64,000 bases of DNA from Streptomyces bluensis. Lineage in GTDB: Bacteria > Actinomycetota > Actinomycetes > Streptomycetales > Streptomycetaceae. The notes beneath the pieces are model-generated. The model had not been told where the DNA came from and searched no databases. It saw only the letters and a list, made by a program, of their open reading frames with translations. Location: the NCBI RefSeq assembly GCF_014650715.1, contig NZ_BMVM01000010.1, positions 287,607-351,606 on the forward strand, read 5' to 3'. Each line of letters opens with the position of its first letter. Positions within the stretch are counted from its first letter, which is position 1. Of the stretch, positions 49,449-57,281 are shown piece by piece. Both the position numbers and the translations under genes were made by a program.

Positions 49449-50255
49449 CTACGCCGCCAAGTCCCGCTCGTCCTCCGCCGAGGGCTCCACCCGAGCCCCC
49501 GGAACCACCGCCCCCTGGCTTCCGGTCCGCTTGGCCGAGACCAGCCACCCCGCCCGAGGCGACCGCTCGACCGCCTTCACCAGCGGAGTCAGCAGAGCCA
49601 TCGCGACCGGCGACAACAGCAGCGCCACCGCAGTACCCAGAGCGAAGCCACCCACGACGTCCGTCGGATAGTGCACGCCCATGTAGATCCGGCAGAAACC
49701 CCCGAGCAGCCCCAGCACGATCCCCACCAACCCGAACTTCCGGTTGGCGACGAACAGTGCGACCCCCATGGCCATGGTCAGCGTCGCGTGGTCGCTCACG
49801 AAGGAGTAGTCGGTCTTGCCGGAGACCAGGACTTCCAGCCCCTCGTGGTCCAGGAAGGGCCTCGGCCGCTGCACGAACTCACGTATCGGCACGTTGATGA
49901 GCACCGCGATGCCCGCGGCGAGCGGCACCCAGACCAGCGCGGCAACGGACGCGGCGGCATCCTCCCCGCCCTTGCGCCGCACACCCCACCAGCACCACAG
50001 CACCAGCAGCACCATGACGAGCAGCAGCCCGTACTCACCCACGAACTCCATGACCCGGTCGAACCAGGTCGGCGCGGCCTTGGCCAGGCCGTTGATGTCG
50101 TAGAGCAGACTGACGTCGGGATTCGACCCGGAATCGGCGAGAGACGCAGACTCAGAGAGAGACGCGGACTCTGAAAGAGATACGGACCCGGCGAGATGCG
50201 CCCCGTGACCGGAGTAACCCCCGGAATACGCCCCGGACTCGGCGAATGCAGCCAT
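49449..50255 (-). CDS. PAP2-family membrane phosphatase
   Basis: In this 268-residue protein the first ~50 residues are Ser/Glu/Ala-rich with SLSESAS repeats. At least five membrane helices follow. Phosphatase motifs are REFVQRPRP, SFVSDHATLT (the PSGH position reads VSDH) and CRIYMGVHYPTDVVGG, the acid-phosphatase triad region. The family includes undecaprenyl-diphosphate phosphatases. A role in lipid-carrier recycling is likely. Confidence 0.88.
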   Translation of the reverse strand: MAAFAESGAYSGGYSGHGAHLAGSVSLSESASLSESASLADSGSNPDVSLLYDINGLAKAAPTWFDRVMEFVGEYGLLLVMVLLVLWCWWGVRRKGGEDAAASVAALVWVPLAAGIAVLINVPIREFVQRPRPFLDHEGLEVLVSGKTDYSFVSDHATLTMAMGVALFVANRKFGLVGIVLGLLGGFCRIYMGVHYPTDVVGGFALGTAVALLLSPVAMALLTPLVKAVERSPRAGWLVSAKRTGSQGAVVPGARVEPSAEDERDLAA

Positions 50256-50486
50256 CGTGCAGCGGCCCCTTCGTCGTCTGTTCCATGCTCGGCGGCCGCA
50301 CCCGTGCGTGCGCCGCTGCGGCCACCCCCGTGGTTGTAGGCGTCGTCACGCGTCGAAGCGCTACGAGACAAGGAACGCACAGTCCCCTTCTCCGCGTTCC
50401 ATACTCCACTGAATGATCACGCAGACGTTATCGAAGAGAGACAGATCTGCGCAGCTCAGGGCGGTTTCACAGAGAATTACGCGCCA

Positions 50487-51488
50487 TCAGATCGTCGAGG
50501 GCAACGCTTTCGCGCCATCTTCGGTGACCCGAGTTGCCCCGAAGTAGTCCGGAGTGTCGATCGGGTCGAAGCGGATCACGGCACCGGGCCGCGGCGCGTC
50601 GATCATGTATCCGCCGCCCACGTAGATCCCCACGTGCCGAATGGCCCGGGAATTGGTGAGGTCGTCCGAGAAGAACACCAGATCGCCCGGCAGCAGTTCG
50701 TCCCGCTTCGGGTGCGGCCCCGCGTTGTACTGGTCGTTGGCGACCCGGGGCAGCGTGATCCCGACACTCTCGTAGGCCGCCTGAGTCAGCCCCGAGCAGT
50801 CGAAGCGCCCGCCCTGGCCGGCGGTTCCGGTCCCGCCCCACAGATACGGCGTCCCGAGCTTCCCTTGCGCGTACGCGATGGCTCCCGCGGCCTGCTTCGA
50901 CGGATCGACCCTGGTGACGGGCGCGGCGAAGCTCTTCTCCAGCTCCGTGATGGTCTTCACGTAGTTCTGGGTCTCCTTGTACGGCGGCACACCCCCGTAC
51001 TTGATCACCGCGTAGGCGCCCGCGTTGTAGGCCGCGAGCATGTTGTGCGTCGGGTTGCCGGGCGCGTCCTTCACGTACTCGGCGAGGGTGCAGTCGTACT
51101 TCGCGGCCGACGGGATGGCGTCGTCCGGGTCCCACACGTCGCGCTTGCCGTCCCCGTCGCCGTCGATGCCGTGCGTGGCCCACGTGCCCGGGATGAACTG
51201 CGCTATCCCCTGCGCCGCGGCCGGGCTCTGCGCCTTCGGGTTGAACCCGCTCTCCTGGTACAACTGCGCGGCCAGCAGCGCCGGGTTGATGGCGCTGCAC
51301 AGGTTGCCCCACTTCTGCACCAGCGGGCTGTACGCGGCCGGCACGGACCCCTTGGCGAGCGCCTTGGGCCCGCCCGCGGCCCCGCCCGCGAGGCTCCCGG
51401 CGGTCATGTAGACGCCGACGACGAGCAGCAGGACGAAGCTGAGGCCGGCGCCGCACAGGGCGATCCCCACGATCCATGCCTTACGCAC
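50487..51488 (-). CDS. Lytic transglycosylase and NlpC/P60 peptidase fusion
   Basis: This 333-residue protein has an N-terminal membrane anchor (AWIVGIALCGAGLSFVLLLV). The SLT-type transglycosylase domain (about 55-190) has LLAAQLYQESGFNPKAQSPA and AYNAGAYAV. The C-terminal NlpC/P60 domain has RFDCSGLTQAAYESVGITLP (catalytic Cys), HVGIYVGGG (His) and FSDD. It cuts both glycan and peptide bonds of peptidoglycan. Such VirB1-like enzymes accompany type IV secretion genes, and one follows from 55.8 kb. GTG 51488 has a GAGGGG site; GTG 51521 would add 11 residues. Confidence 0.9.
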   Translation of the reverse strand: MRKAWIVGIALCGAGLSFVLLLVVGVYMTAGSLAGGAAGGPKALAKGSVPAAYSPLVQKWGNLCSAINPALLAAQLYQESGFNPKAQSPAAAQGIAQFIPGTWATHGIDGDGDGKRDVWDPDDAIPSAAKYDCTLAEYVKDAPGNPTHNMLAAYNAGAYAVIKYGGVPPYKETQNYVKTITELEKSFAAPVTRVDPSKQAAGAIAYAQGKLGTPYLWGGTGTAGQGGRFDCSGLTQAAYESVGITLPRVANDQYNAGPHPKRDELLPGDLVFFSDDLTNSRAIRHVGIYVGGGYMIDAPRPGAVIRFDPIDTPDYFGATRVTEDGAKALPSTI

Positions 51489-51565
51489 CGTCAACCGCCC
51501 CTCGCTGCCCGGCACTCGCACTCCACCGACAGGATTGTAGAGGCGGCCCGGCGATCACGGAATGA

Positions 51566-52297
51566 TCACTCGCCATCAGCGGCGTGATACAGCCGGACCG
51601 CCTCGTCCCCGAACACCACGCTGAACGAGATGTCGTCCGTGGCCCCGCCCTCCTCGTGCCCACCGAGCACCCCGACGACCTCTCCGTCCCCGTTCACCCA
51701 GGGGCTCCCGCTGGTCCCCCCGGAGAAGCCGGGGCATGCGATGCGCTGCTGGGTGGAGTTGTGGGCGGTGGGCTTGTTGGTGCAAGTGATGGGCGTGGAA
51801 CTGGACTTGGGGTACCCGGTCACGGTGACCGCGGTGGCCCCGGTGGCCCGATGCGGTGCGAACACGTTCCCCCCGACCATGTCCTGAACCCCTCGCCCGC
51901 CCTTCCGCTCCACCCGCGCGAAGGCGACGTCACTGTCCTCGCCCCGCTCCCCGCCGTCCCACCCGTCCGAGACGTACGACTTCTCGACCTTCCAGACCCC
52001 GTACGGCGCCTTCCCGCCCCGGTACCCGGGCACGAACACAAGATCCCCGCCCCCGTCGAGACAGTGCGCGGCGGTGACGACGAGATCACGCCCCTCGCTC
52101 CGCACCACAGAACCCGTGCAGAAGTGCTCACCGCCCAGCCCGCCCCGGAAGAACGCCCCCACGCGCGCGGTGGCGGCACTCGCCAGCGCGTCGGCGGTCA
52201 CCCCGAAGGGCCCCGGACCGTCGTCGGCGACGGCGAGGGACGAGGAGGAGGTCACGGCGAGCAGCACGACGGCACCGAGCAGGGATATACGACTCAT
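51566..52297 (-). CDS. Secreted trypsin-like serine peptidase
   Basis: This 243-residue protein has a signal peptide (ISLLGAVVLLAVTSSSSLAV). S1 motifs are VVTAAHCLDG (His), EDSDVAFARV (Asp) and CPGFSGGTSGSPWV (Ser), with a likely disulfide pair of Cys residues. The short length means a protease domain only. It is probably extracellular. Confidence 0.88.
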   Translation of the reverse strand: MSRISLLGAVVLLAVTSSSSLAVADDGPGPFGVTADALASAATARVGAFFRGGLGGEHFCTGSVVRSEGRDLVVTAAHCLDGGGDLVFVPGYRGGKAPYGVWKVEKSYVSDGWDGGERGEDSDVAFARVERKGGRGVQDMVGGNVFAPHRATGATAVTVTGYPKSSSTPITCTNKPTAHNSTQQRIACPGFSGGTSGSPWVNGDGEVVGVLGGHEEGGATDDISFSVVFGDEAVRLYHAADGE

Positions 52298-52350
52298 CGA
52301 TCCCAGGGTGCCGCACAAGCGTGAGAACGCACCACGTGGAGGACGGACGG

Positions 52351-52755
52351 CTACACCACGGCCCACAGCAGCTTCCCGCCCCGGGAGCCGGACACCCCCA
52401 GCGAGTCCGCGCACGCCCGTACGAGGTGCAGCCCGCGACCGTGCTCCAGGTCTTCCGGCGGCACGTCGACGGGGGCACCCTCCTTGAAGGCGTCCGGCAC
52501 CTTCGGGTCGGCGTCCCACACGGCCACCATGAGCCGGTCCGGCTCCATGGACCGGATCCGCAGGGCGTACGGCCCCTCCGTGTGCGCGTGGGCGTTGGTG
52601 AGCAGCTCGGAGGCCAGCAGCTCGGCGGTGGGAGTGAGCCGGGCGAGGTCGTGGGCGGCGAGAACGGTACGGAGGGTCGCGCGGGCGACGCCGGGGGCGC
52701 GGGGGTCTCGGGGGAGGTGGAGCGTGTAGTTCCAGGACGGGGATACGGTGGCCAT
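52351..52755 (-). CDS. ATP-binding protein of the anti-sigma-factor (RsbW/SpoIIAB-like) type
   Basis: This 134-residue HATPase_c protein has N-box LLASELLTNAHAHTEGPYAL, Asp in AVWDADPKVPDA and the G-box HGRGLHLVRACADSLGV. Streptomyces encode many such kinases, and a copy beside an Scr1/WhiJ-type regulator and DUF397 genes is a recurrent arrangement in development-linked loci. No cognate sigma factor is adjacent. Confidence 0.87.
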   Translation of the reverse strand: MATVSPSWNYTLHLPRDPRAPGVARATLRTVLAAHDLARLTPTAELLASELLTNAHAHTEGPYALRIRSMEPDRLMVAVWDADPKVPDAFKEGAPVDVPPEDLEHGRGLHLVRACADSLGVSGSRGGKLLWAVV

Positions 52756-52898
52756 GGAAGTCTCCGGTTACAGAGGGGAGTTGGACGGTTGTCCTGCGTG
52801 ACACCCAAGGTAACCGCCTACAGTGAATACGTTCACAAATTTCCCGGGATCGCATTCATTGCCACCCCTGTGAGTGACAACAAGGAGGCAGCAAGCCC

Positions 52899-53744
52899 GT
52901 GAGAAACCCGACGGGTCGCCAACTGCGCTTCGGCGCCGAGCTGCGCAAACTGCGCGAACGCGCGGGCCTGAGCGCCACCGAGGCTGGTCAACTCCTCGGC
53001 ATCAAGCAGGCGCAGGTCAGCAACATGGAGGCCGGTCGCGTAGGCATGAGCGCCGAGCGGGTACGCACGATCGCCTGCCACTACGACTGCTCCGACAAGC
53101 CCCTCATCCAAGCCCTCAGCGACATGACCTCGCAGCGCACACGTGGCTGGTGGGAGCAGTACCGCGATCTGGTGCCCAGCGCACTCCTCGACCTGGCCGA
53201 ACTGGAGCACCATGCCCAGGCATTGCGTGCGAGCACCACAGCCCGCGTCCCCGGATTGCTCCAGACTCGGGAGTACGCCCTCGAAATCTTCCGTCAGGCG
53301 GTCACCGAACTCTCACCGCCCGACATCGAGCACCGCCTCTCGTTCCGCATCAAGCGGCAGGCGATCCTCTACCGCGAGGACAGCCCTACCCCCTACGAGG
53401 CGATCGTCCACGAGGCGGCCCTGCGCATGAAGGTCGGCGGGCCCACGGTCACCCGGCAGCAGCTGCAGTACCTGCTCGATATGAGCGAGCGCGATCACAT
53501 CACGCTGCGCGCCATCACCTTCGACGCCGGCGCCTACCCGGGCTCCGGGCAGTCGATCTACTACGCGTACGGCCCGGTGCCGCCTCTGGACACCGTCCAA
53601 CTCGACCAGTCTCACGGCGTCGCTTTTCTCGACGCCGAGGCCCAGCTACACAAATATCGAACCCTCTTCGGGCGGATCGATGCCGTAGCGCTGAGCCCGG
53701 AGAAGACCCGTGCCCTTGTACACACCCTGATGCGAGAGCTGTGA
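52899..53744 (+). CDS. Scr1/WhiJ-type helix-turn-helix regulator (DUF5753), second copy
   Basis: This 281-residue protein has an N-terminal HTH (LRKLRERAGLSATEAGQLLG, then IKQAQVSNMEAGRVGMSAER). DUF5753 begins near ALDLAELEHHAQALRASTTA-like sequence (here LLDLAELEHHAQAL) and VPGLLQTREYALEIF. AAGGAGG precedes the GTG. It is followed by two DUF397-type genes and is paralogous to the 16-kb module. Confidence 0.9.
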   Translation: MRNPTGRQLRFGAELRKLRERAGLSATEAGQLLGIKQAQVSNMEAGRVGMSAERVRTIACHYDCSDKPLIQALSDMTSQRTRGWWEQYRDLVPSALLDLAELEHHAQALRASTTARVPGLLQTREYALEIFRQAVTELSPPDIEHRLSFRIKRQAILYREDSPTPYEAIVHEAALRMKVGGPTVTRQQLQYLLDMSERDHITLRAITFDAGAYPGSGQSIYYAYGPVPPLDTVQLDQSHGVAFLDAEAQLHKYRTLFGRIDAVALSPEKTRALVHTLMREL

Positions 53745-53754
53745 GGGACCCCTC

Positions 53755-53946
53755 ATGAACTGGCAGAAGTCCTCGTACTGCAGCGAAGGAAACTCCTGCG
53801 TCCACGTTGCCGCAGCGCCCCCCGGAACAATCCATCTCACCGAAAGCGGCGACCCCACCGGCGCCATACTCAAGGCCACCCCGGCCGCCTTCAACGCCCT
53901 CCTCACCGCCCTCACCAGCCCCAAGAAGGACTCGACCCTTGTCTGA
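53755..53946 (+). CDS. DUF397 protein
   Basis: This 63-residue protein has the signature MNWQKSSYCSEGNSCVHVAA, then IHLTESGDPTGAILKATPAA and FNALLTAL. It lies 10 nt after the regulator gene and is the expected partner. Its 3' end overlaps the next TTG start by 8 nt. Confidence 0.9.
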   Translation: MNWQKSSYCSEGNSCVHVAAAPPGTIHLTESGDPTGAILKATPAAFNALLTALTSPKKDSTLV

Positions 53947-54202
53947 CATCCCCACGGACCTCGACTGGATCCGAGCCGCCCCCGAGAACGCGACCGGCCC
54001 CGGCCCCTGGATCGAGATCGCCTTCACCGAGGACGAGGACCCCGAGGCGCCCGTCTACATCCGTGAGACCAGCGACCCGGACAACGTCGTGACGACCAAC
54101 CGCCGCAAGTGGGACGCCTTCGTCCTGGGCGTACAGGCGGGCGAGTTCGACCACTTCGTGGAGGGGGTCGAGCTGGACCTCGACCCCACTCCGGAGAAAT
54201 GA
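53939..54202 (+). CDS. Second DUF397-type protein in tandem
   Basis: This 87-residue protein is read from TTG 53939. It contains DLDWIRAAPENATGPGPWIE, then VYIRETSDPDNVVTTNRRKW and DAFVLGVQAGEFDHF, a longer and more acidic DUF397 version. The overlap with the preceding DUF397 gene implies coupled translation. A terminator follows 31 nt later. Confidence 0.82.
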   Translation: MSDIPTDLDWIRAAPENATGPGPWIEIAFTEDEDPEAPVYIRETSDPDNVVTTNRRKWDAFVLGVQAGEFDHFVEGVELDLDPTPEK

Positions 54203-54233
54203 CCGGAGAAATGACGCAAGCGAAATGACCTGA

Positions 54234-54278
54234 CCGGACGCTGCCACCGGGCTGTCGGACCCGGGCGGCAGCGTCCGG
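54234..54278. terminator. Bidirectional terminator after the DUF397 pair
   Basis: A 12-bp perfect stem (CCGGACGCTGCC, arms 54234-54245 and 54267-54278) with an inner ACCGGG/CCCGGG stem lies between convergent genes. Confidence 0.82.
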
Positions 54279-54294
54279 ACGGGGGCAGGACCGG

Positions 54295-54939
54295 TCAGCC
54301 GTTCTCCCCCGCACCCGTGTAGGCCGCCGTCGTCCGGTCGGCCTTCGCGCGGGCCACGGCCGGGTCCTCCCCGGCCGCCACGAACGCCTCGTACCACCCG
54401 TCGCTGCTCAGCGTCACAAAGCGGCGGCCCTCCTCGCTCCCCACCCAGGCCATGCCCTCGTGCGGGTCCACGGGCTCCCCGGTCGAGAGGTGGCGGGTCA
54501 GGGCCACGAAGCCCAGCTCCCAGCCGACCCCGACCGCGCCGGGGCCGAACTCGGCCCAGCGCGCGTCGTCCTCCACGCGGATGATGTGGTCGAGCTCGAA
54601 GCGGGTGCCGCCCTCGGGGGCCTCGGTCAGCCGGAGCTCGATCCAGCTGACGTTCCCGTCGTACTCCCAGGTCGCACTGAAGCCCTTGGGGGGATCGCAG
54701 CGCTCGACCGTGCCGCCCGCGTTGCCCTGGAGCTGATAGCGCCCGCCGAGGCGCAGCTCGCCGGAGACGGGCAGGAACCAGCGGGGGATGCGCTCGGGGT
54801 TGGTGCAGGCGTCCCACACGTCCTCGACGGTCGAGTTGTACGTCCGACTCACCGTCACCACCCGTGCCTCGCCCGCCTTGAAGACACGGGATCCGACCTT
54901 GCGTCGTACGGCGTTGATCTGCTGAGCCACGTCAATCAT
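54295..54939 (-). CDS. SRPBCC (AHSA1-like) domain protein
   Basis: This 214-residue helix-grip protein has VVTVSRTYNSTVEDVWDACT, then PERIPRWFLPVSGELRLGGR and GFSATWEYDGNVSWIELRLT, typical of AHSA1/START-like proteins with a ligand cavity. ATG 54939 has the best spacing to GGAGGAG; two earlier in-frame ATGs exist. It lies 18 nt after the ArsR-family gene, a very common ArsR-SRPBCC operon. Confidence 0.88.
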   Translation of the reverse strand: MIDVAQQINAVRRKVGSRVFKAGEARVVTVSRTYNSTVEDVWDACTNPERIPRWFLPVSGELRLGGRYQLQGNAGGTVERCDPPKGFSATWEYDGNVSWIELRLTEAPEGGTRFELDHIIRVEDDARWAEFGPGAVGVGWELGFVALTRHLSTGEPVDPHEGMAWVGSEEGRRFVTLSSDGWYEAFVAAGEDPAVARAKADRTTAAYTGAGENG

Positions 54940-54957
54940 GGGCATCTCCTCCAAGTG

Positions 54958-55320
54958 TTACGGTTCGCCCGAATCCGGAACATCCCGCCGCCCCTCCCTC
55001 CGCTCCCTCTTGCCCCTCGCCAACTCCGTGGCCAGGGCGTCCAGATGAGGGGTCCAGAAACGGCGGAAGCGGTCGAGCCAGACGTCTATGTCACGCAACG
55101 GCTCCGAGTTCACGGCGTACAGACGCCGCGTCCCTTCCGGGCGCACGGTCGCGAAACCGTTCTCCCGCAGCACCTTCAGATGCTGCGAGACGCCGGGCTG
55201 CGATATCCCGAACTCCGCCCTGATGACCTCGGAAACCGAGCCTGACGTCCTCTCCCCCTCGGCCAGCAGCTCCAGAATCCGCCGCCGTACGGGGTCTCCG
55301 AGCACTTCGAACGCGTGCAT
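54958..55320 (-). CDS. ArsR-family transcriptional regulator
   Basis: This 120-residue winged-helix protein has FEVLGDPVRRRILELLAEGE and FGISQPGVSQHLKVLRENGF, then RRLYAVNSEPLRDIDVWLDR. No Cys metal-site motif (ELCVCDL) is present, so it is not a metal sensor. It pairs with the SRPBCC gene downstream and probably represses its own operon. Confidence 0.9.
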   Translation of the reverse strand: MHAFEVLGDPVRRRILELLAEGERTSGSVSEVIRAEFGISQPGVSQHLKVLRENGFATVRPEGTRRLYAVNSEPLRDIDVWLDRFRRFWTPHLDALATELARGKRERREGRRDVPDSGEP

Positions 55321-55342
55321 GAAGGCAACGTATCACTGACCA

Positions 55343-55352
55343 CTTATATAAG
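55343..55352. promoter_or_regulatory. CTTATATAAG palindrome in the ArsR promoter
   Basis: A perfect 10-bp palindrome lies 23 nt upstream of the ArsR-family start, within an AT-rich stretch that should be the promoter. It is a plausible autoregulatory site. The rest of the 55353-55781 gap shows only the BldD-like repeat listed below. Confidence 0.45.
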
Positions 55353-55580
55353 CCAGCACTAAATATCAACAACGACCCGCTCAGTTCCAGCCAAAGCCCG
55401 CACCACACGCCACCCCACACGCGCGCCCTACACCCCCATCCGGCACACTCGAACCCCGACGGACCCCAACGGCCCCCGACAGCCGCCCGACCGCGCGGCA
55501 CGAAGGGTGATCAACGACGGAACCACACACAGGTTCCGCTTCCACCTCGTTGCCCGGCGTAAACTGCCGTGATACACAGA

Positions 55581-55600
55581 GTGACGTTATGAGCCGTCAC
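55581..55600 (+). promoter_or_regulatory. GTGACG-N8-CGTCAC inverted repeat before the cmd-like operon
   Basis: GTGACG (55581-55586) and CGTCAC (55595-55600) form a perfect 6-bp inverted repeat. With flanks it reads AGTGAC and GTCACC, like BldD half-sites. It lies about 180 nt before the first gene of a differentiation-linked operon. Assignment to BldD is inference. Confidence 0.4.
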
Positions 55601-55781
55601 CCGCCGTTCCGCGCCGCCCATGAGTGGTCAGCACGACCCGCGGGCAAGGGATTCGTACGAAACCCGCCAACCAATGACGCCAAGTCGACATACGACAGCG
55701 GAATTGTCGGCGAGAATGGGCCCGACCTCTGCGCACCCGTGTCAGAGGGTGCAGAACTACCCACTAGGGGCGGTGACTTAC

Positions 55782-56090
55782 ATGTTCGTTGCGGCCGAAA
55801 AGGGCGACATCACCACCATCATCGGCGGAATCGCCCCCGACTGGGGCCCCTTCGGCAGTCTGGGCAACGAGGCGCGCGTGATGATCGAGGTCGTGATGGC
55901 GATCGCCATCCTCCTCTGCCTCGGCATCGCGATCTGGGGCGCGGCGAAGCAACGCATCGGCGCGACGGCCCTCCGCGACACCTTCAGCGCCGAGCAGGGC
56001 AAGGGCCTCATCATCGCGGGCCTCACCGGTGTCTTCATCATCGGTTCACTGGGCACGCTCTTCACCATCGTGTACGGCATGGCCGTGTAG
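55782..56090 (+). CDS. Small two-helix membrane protein (VirB2/TrbC-like), first gene of the cmd-type operon
   Basis: This 102-residue protein starts MFVAAEKGDITTIIGGIAPD. Two membrane helices follow (VVMAIAILLCLGIAIWGAA and GLIIAGLTGVFIIGSLGTLF), separated by a short polar loop. Size and topology fit pilin-like VirB2/TrbC proteins of type IV secretion. The start is taken after AGGGGCGG. It heads the gene set that matches the S. coelicolor cmd cluster. Confidence 0.75.
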   Translation: MFVAAEKGDITTIIGGIAPDWGPFGSLGNEARVMIEVVMAIAILLCLGIAIWGAAKQRIGATALRDTFSAEQGKGLIIAGLTGVFIIGSLGTLFTIVYGMAV

Positions 56091-56157
56091 CGCGCGCCGC
56101 GCGGCCGCCCGCCGGACGCGTGGCACATCCTGTCGTGTCGGTCCCGTCCAGCCAGCA

Positions 56158-56210
56158 CTGTTCCCGTCAGTGCTGTTCCCGTCAGTCCTGTTCCTGTCAG
56201 TCCTGTTCCA
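56158..56210. repeat. 15-nt tandem repeat (CTGTTCCCGTCAGTC), 3.5 copies
   Basis: Units start at 56158, 56173, 56188 and 56203, with one to three differences. They lie in the 315-nt gap between the first and second cmd-like genes, where nothing else is evident. Confidence 0.8.
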
Positions 56211-56405
56211 ACAGACCGTCAGTCCCTGCCGGGCCCGCCCGGTGCCCCACTGACACCACCCGTCCGTCGCGCCCCCCGGCTGAGGTTGCGTTCCCCTGAT
56301 GTCCCTGATGTCGAGTCTCCACACCGCGCCCGCGCGGGAACCAGCACGGCTACCGTCGTACTGTCATGCGTTTCCGTCCGGACGAGGTCGAGGGGGCTAC
56401 GCGGC

Positions 56406-57281
56406 ATGAGTCTCGGTGACGACGGGTACGGCGACTCCGGCTCACGGGGCGGCGACAGCGGGATGTACGGCGGCACGTACGGCGGTACGGGCCAGACCCG
56501 CACCCGCCTGCCCGAACAGGCCGGCGGCGGTGGCGTGTACGGGGGCGCCCGTCGCGGCCGCCCGTCGTCCTCCCGCAGCCTCGTGACCGTCGTGGGCGTG
56601 GTGGTCCTGCTCATCGCCGCCATCGCCTTCGCCAACCGCGGCGGGGGCGACGACTCCGGGGGCACGGCTGCGGCCGACGACAAGACGAAGAGCGCGGCCA
56701 CGGCCCCGTCCGGGGAGCAGCCGGTGGCGAACACGACGGGAGGGATTCCGTCCGGGTTCGCGCGCAGTGAGCAGGGCGTCGAGTCGGCGGCCGCGAACTA
56801 CGCGGTGGTACTGGTCTCGGCCGACATCCTCAAGCCCGCACGGCGGACCCAGATCGTCCGTCAGGTGTTCGACGCCGACGAGGCCGCCGAGCTGACGACG
56901 AAACTCGACCAGGTGTACACCAAGTCCTTCCTGAACAAGGTCGGCCTGGACGAGAACGGCGACGCACCGAAGGGCACCACGTACGTCTCCCGCACGATGC
57001 CGGTCGGCACCAGAGCCACCGAGTACTCGGACAGCGCCGCCACCGTCGAGGTCTGGTGCACGGGAGTGTTCGGCATGGCGGGCGAGAGCTCGGCCAATCC
57101 CGTCACCAGCGACTGGTTCACCATGACCCTCGGGTTGCGCTGGACCGACGGCGACTGGAAGGTCCGCAGCTTCTCCCAGAAGGAAGGCCCCGCGCCGGTC
57201 AACGGCGACAACAGGGTGTCCACGTCGGACGAGATCTCGAAGGCAGTCGAGGAGTACGGAGGGTTCACGTATGCCCGGTAG
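56406..57281 (+). CDS. Single-pass membrane protein (VirB8-like), cmd-type operon
   Basis: In this 291-residue protein the first ~60 residues are Gly/Tyr/Arg-rich (GMYGGTYGGTGQTRTRLPEQ). One membrane helix follows (LVTVVGVVVLLIAAIAFA). The extracytoplasmic domain of about 170 residues looks like an NTF2/VirB8 fold (ASAAANYAVVLVSADIL-like start, then VEVWCTGVFGMAGESSANPV and DWFTMTLGLRWTDGDWKV). VirB8 is a core assembly factor of type IV secretion. It overlaps the next gene by 11 nt. Confidence 0.75.
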   Translation: MSLGDDGYGDSGSRGGDSGMYGGTYGGTGQTRTRLPEQAGGGGVYGGARRGRPSSSRSLVTVVGVVVLLIAAIAFANRGGGDDSGGTAAADDKTKSAATAPSGEQPVANTTGGIPSGFARSEQGVESAAANYAVVLVSADILKPARRTQIVRQVFDADEAAELTTKLDQVYTKSFLNKVGLDENGDAPKGTTYVSRTMPVGTRATEYSDSAATVEVWCTGVFGMAGESSANPVTSDWFTMTLGLRWTDGDWKVRSFSQKEGPAPVNGDNRVSTSDEISKAVEEYGGFTYAR

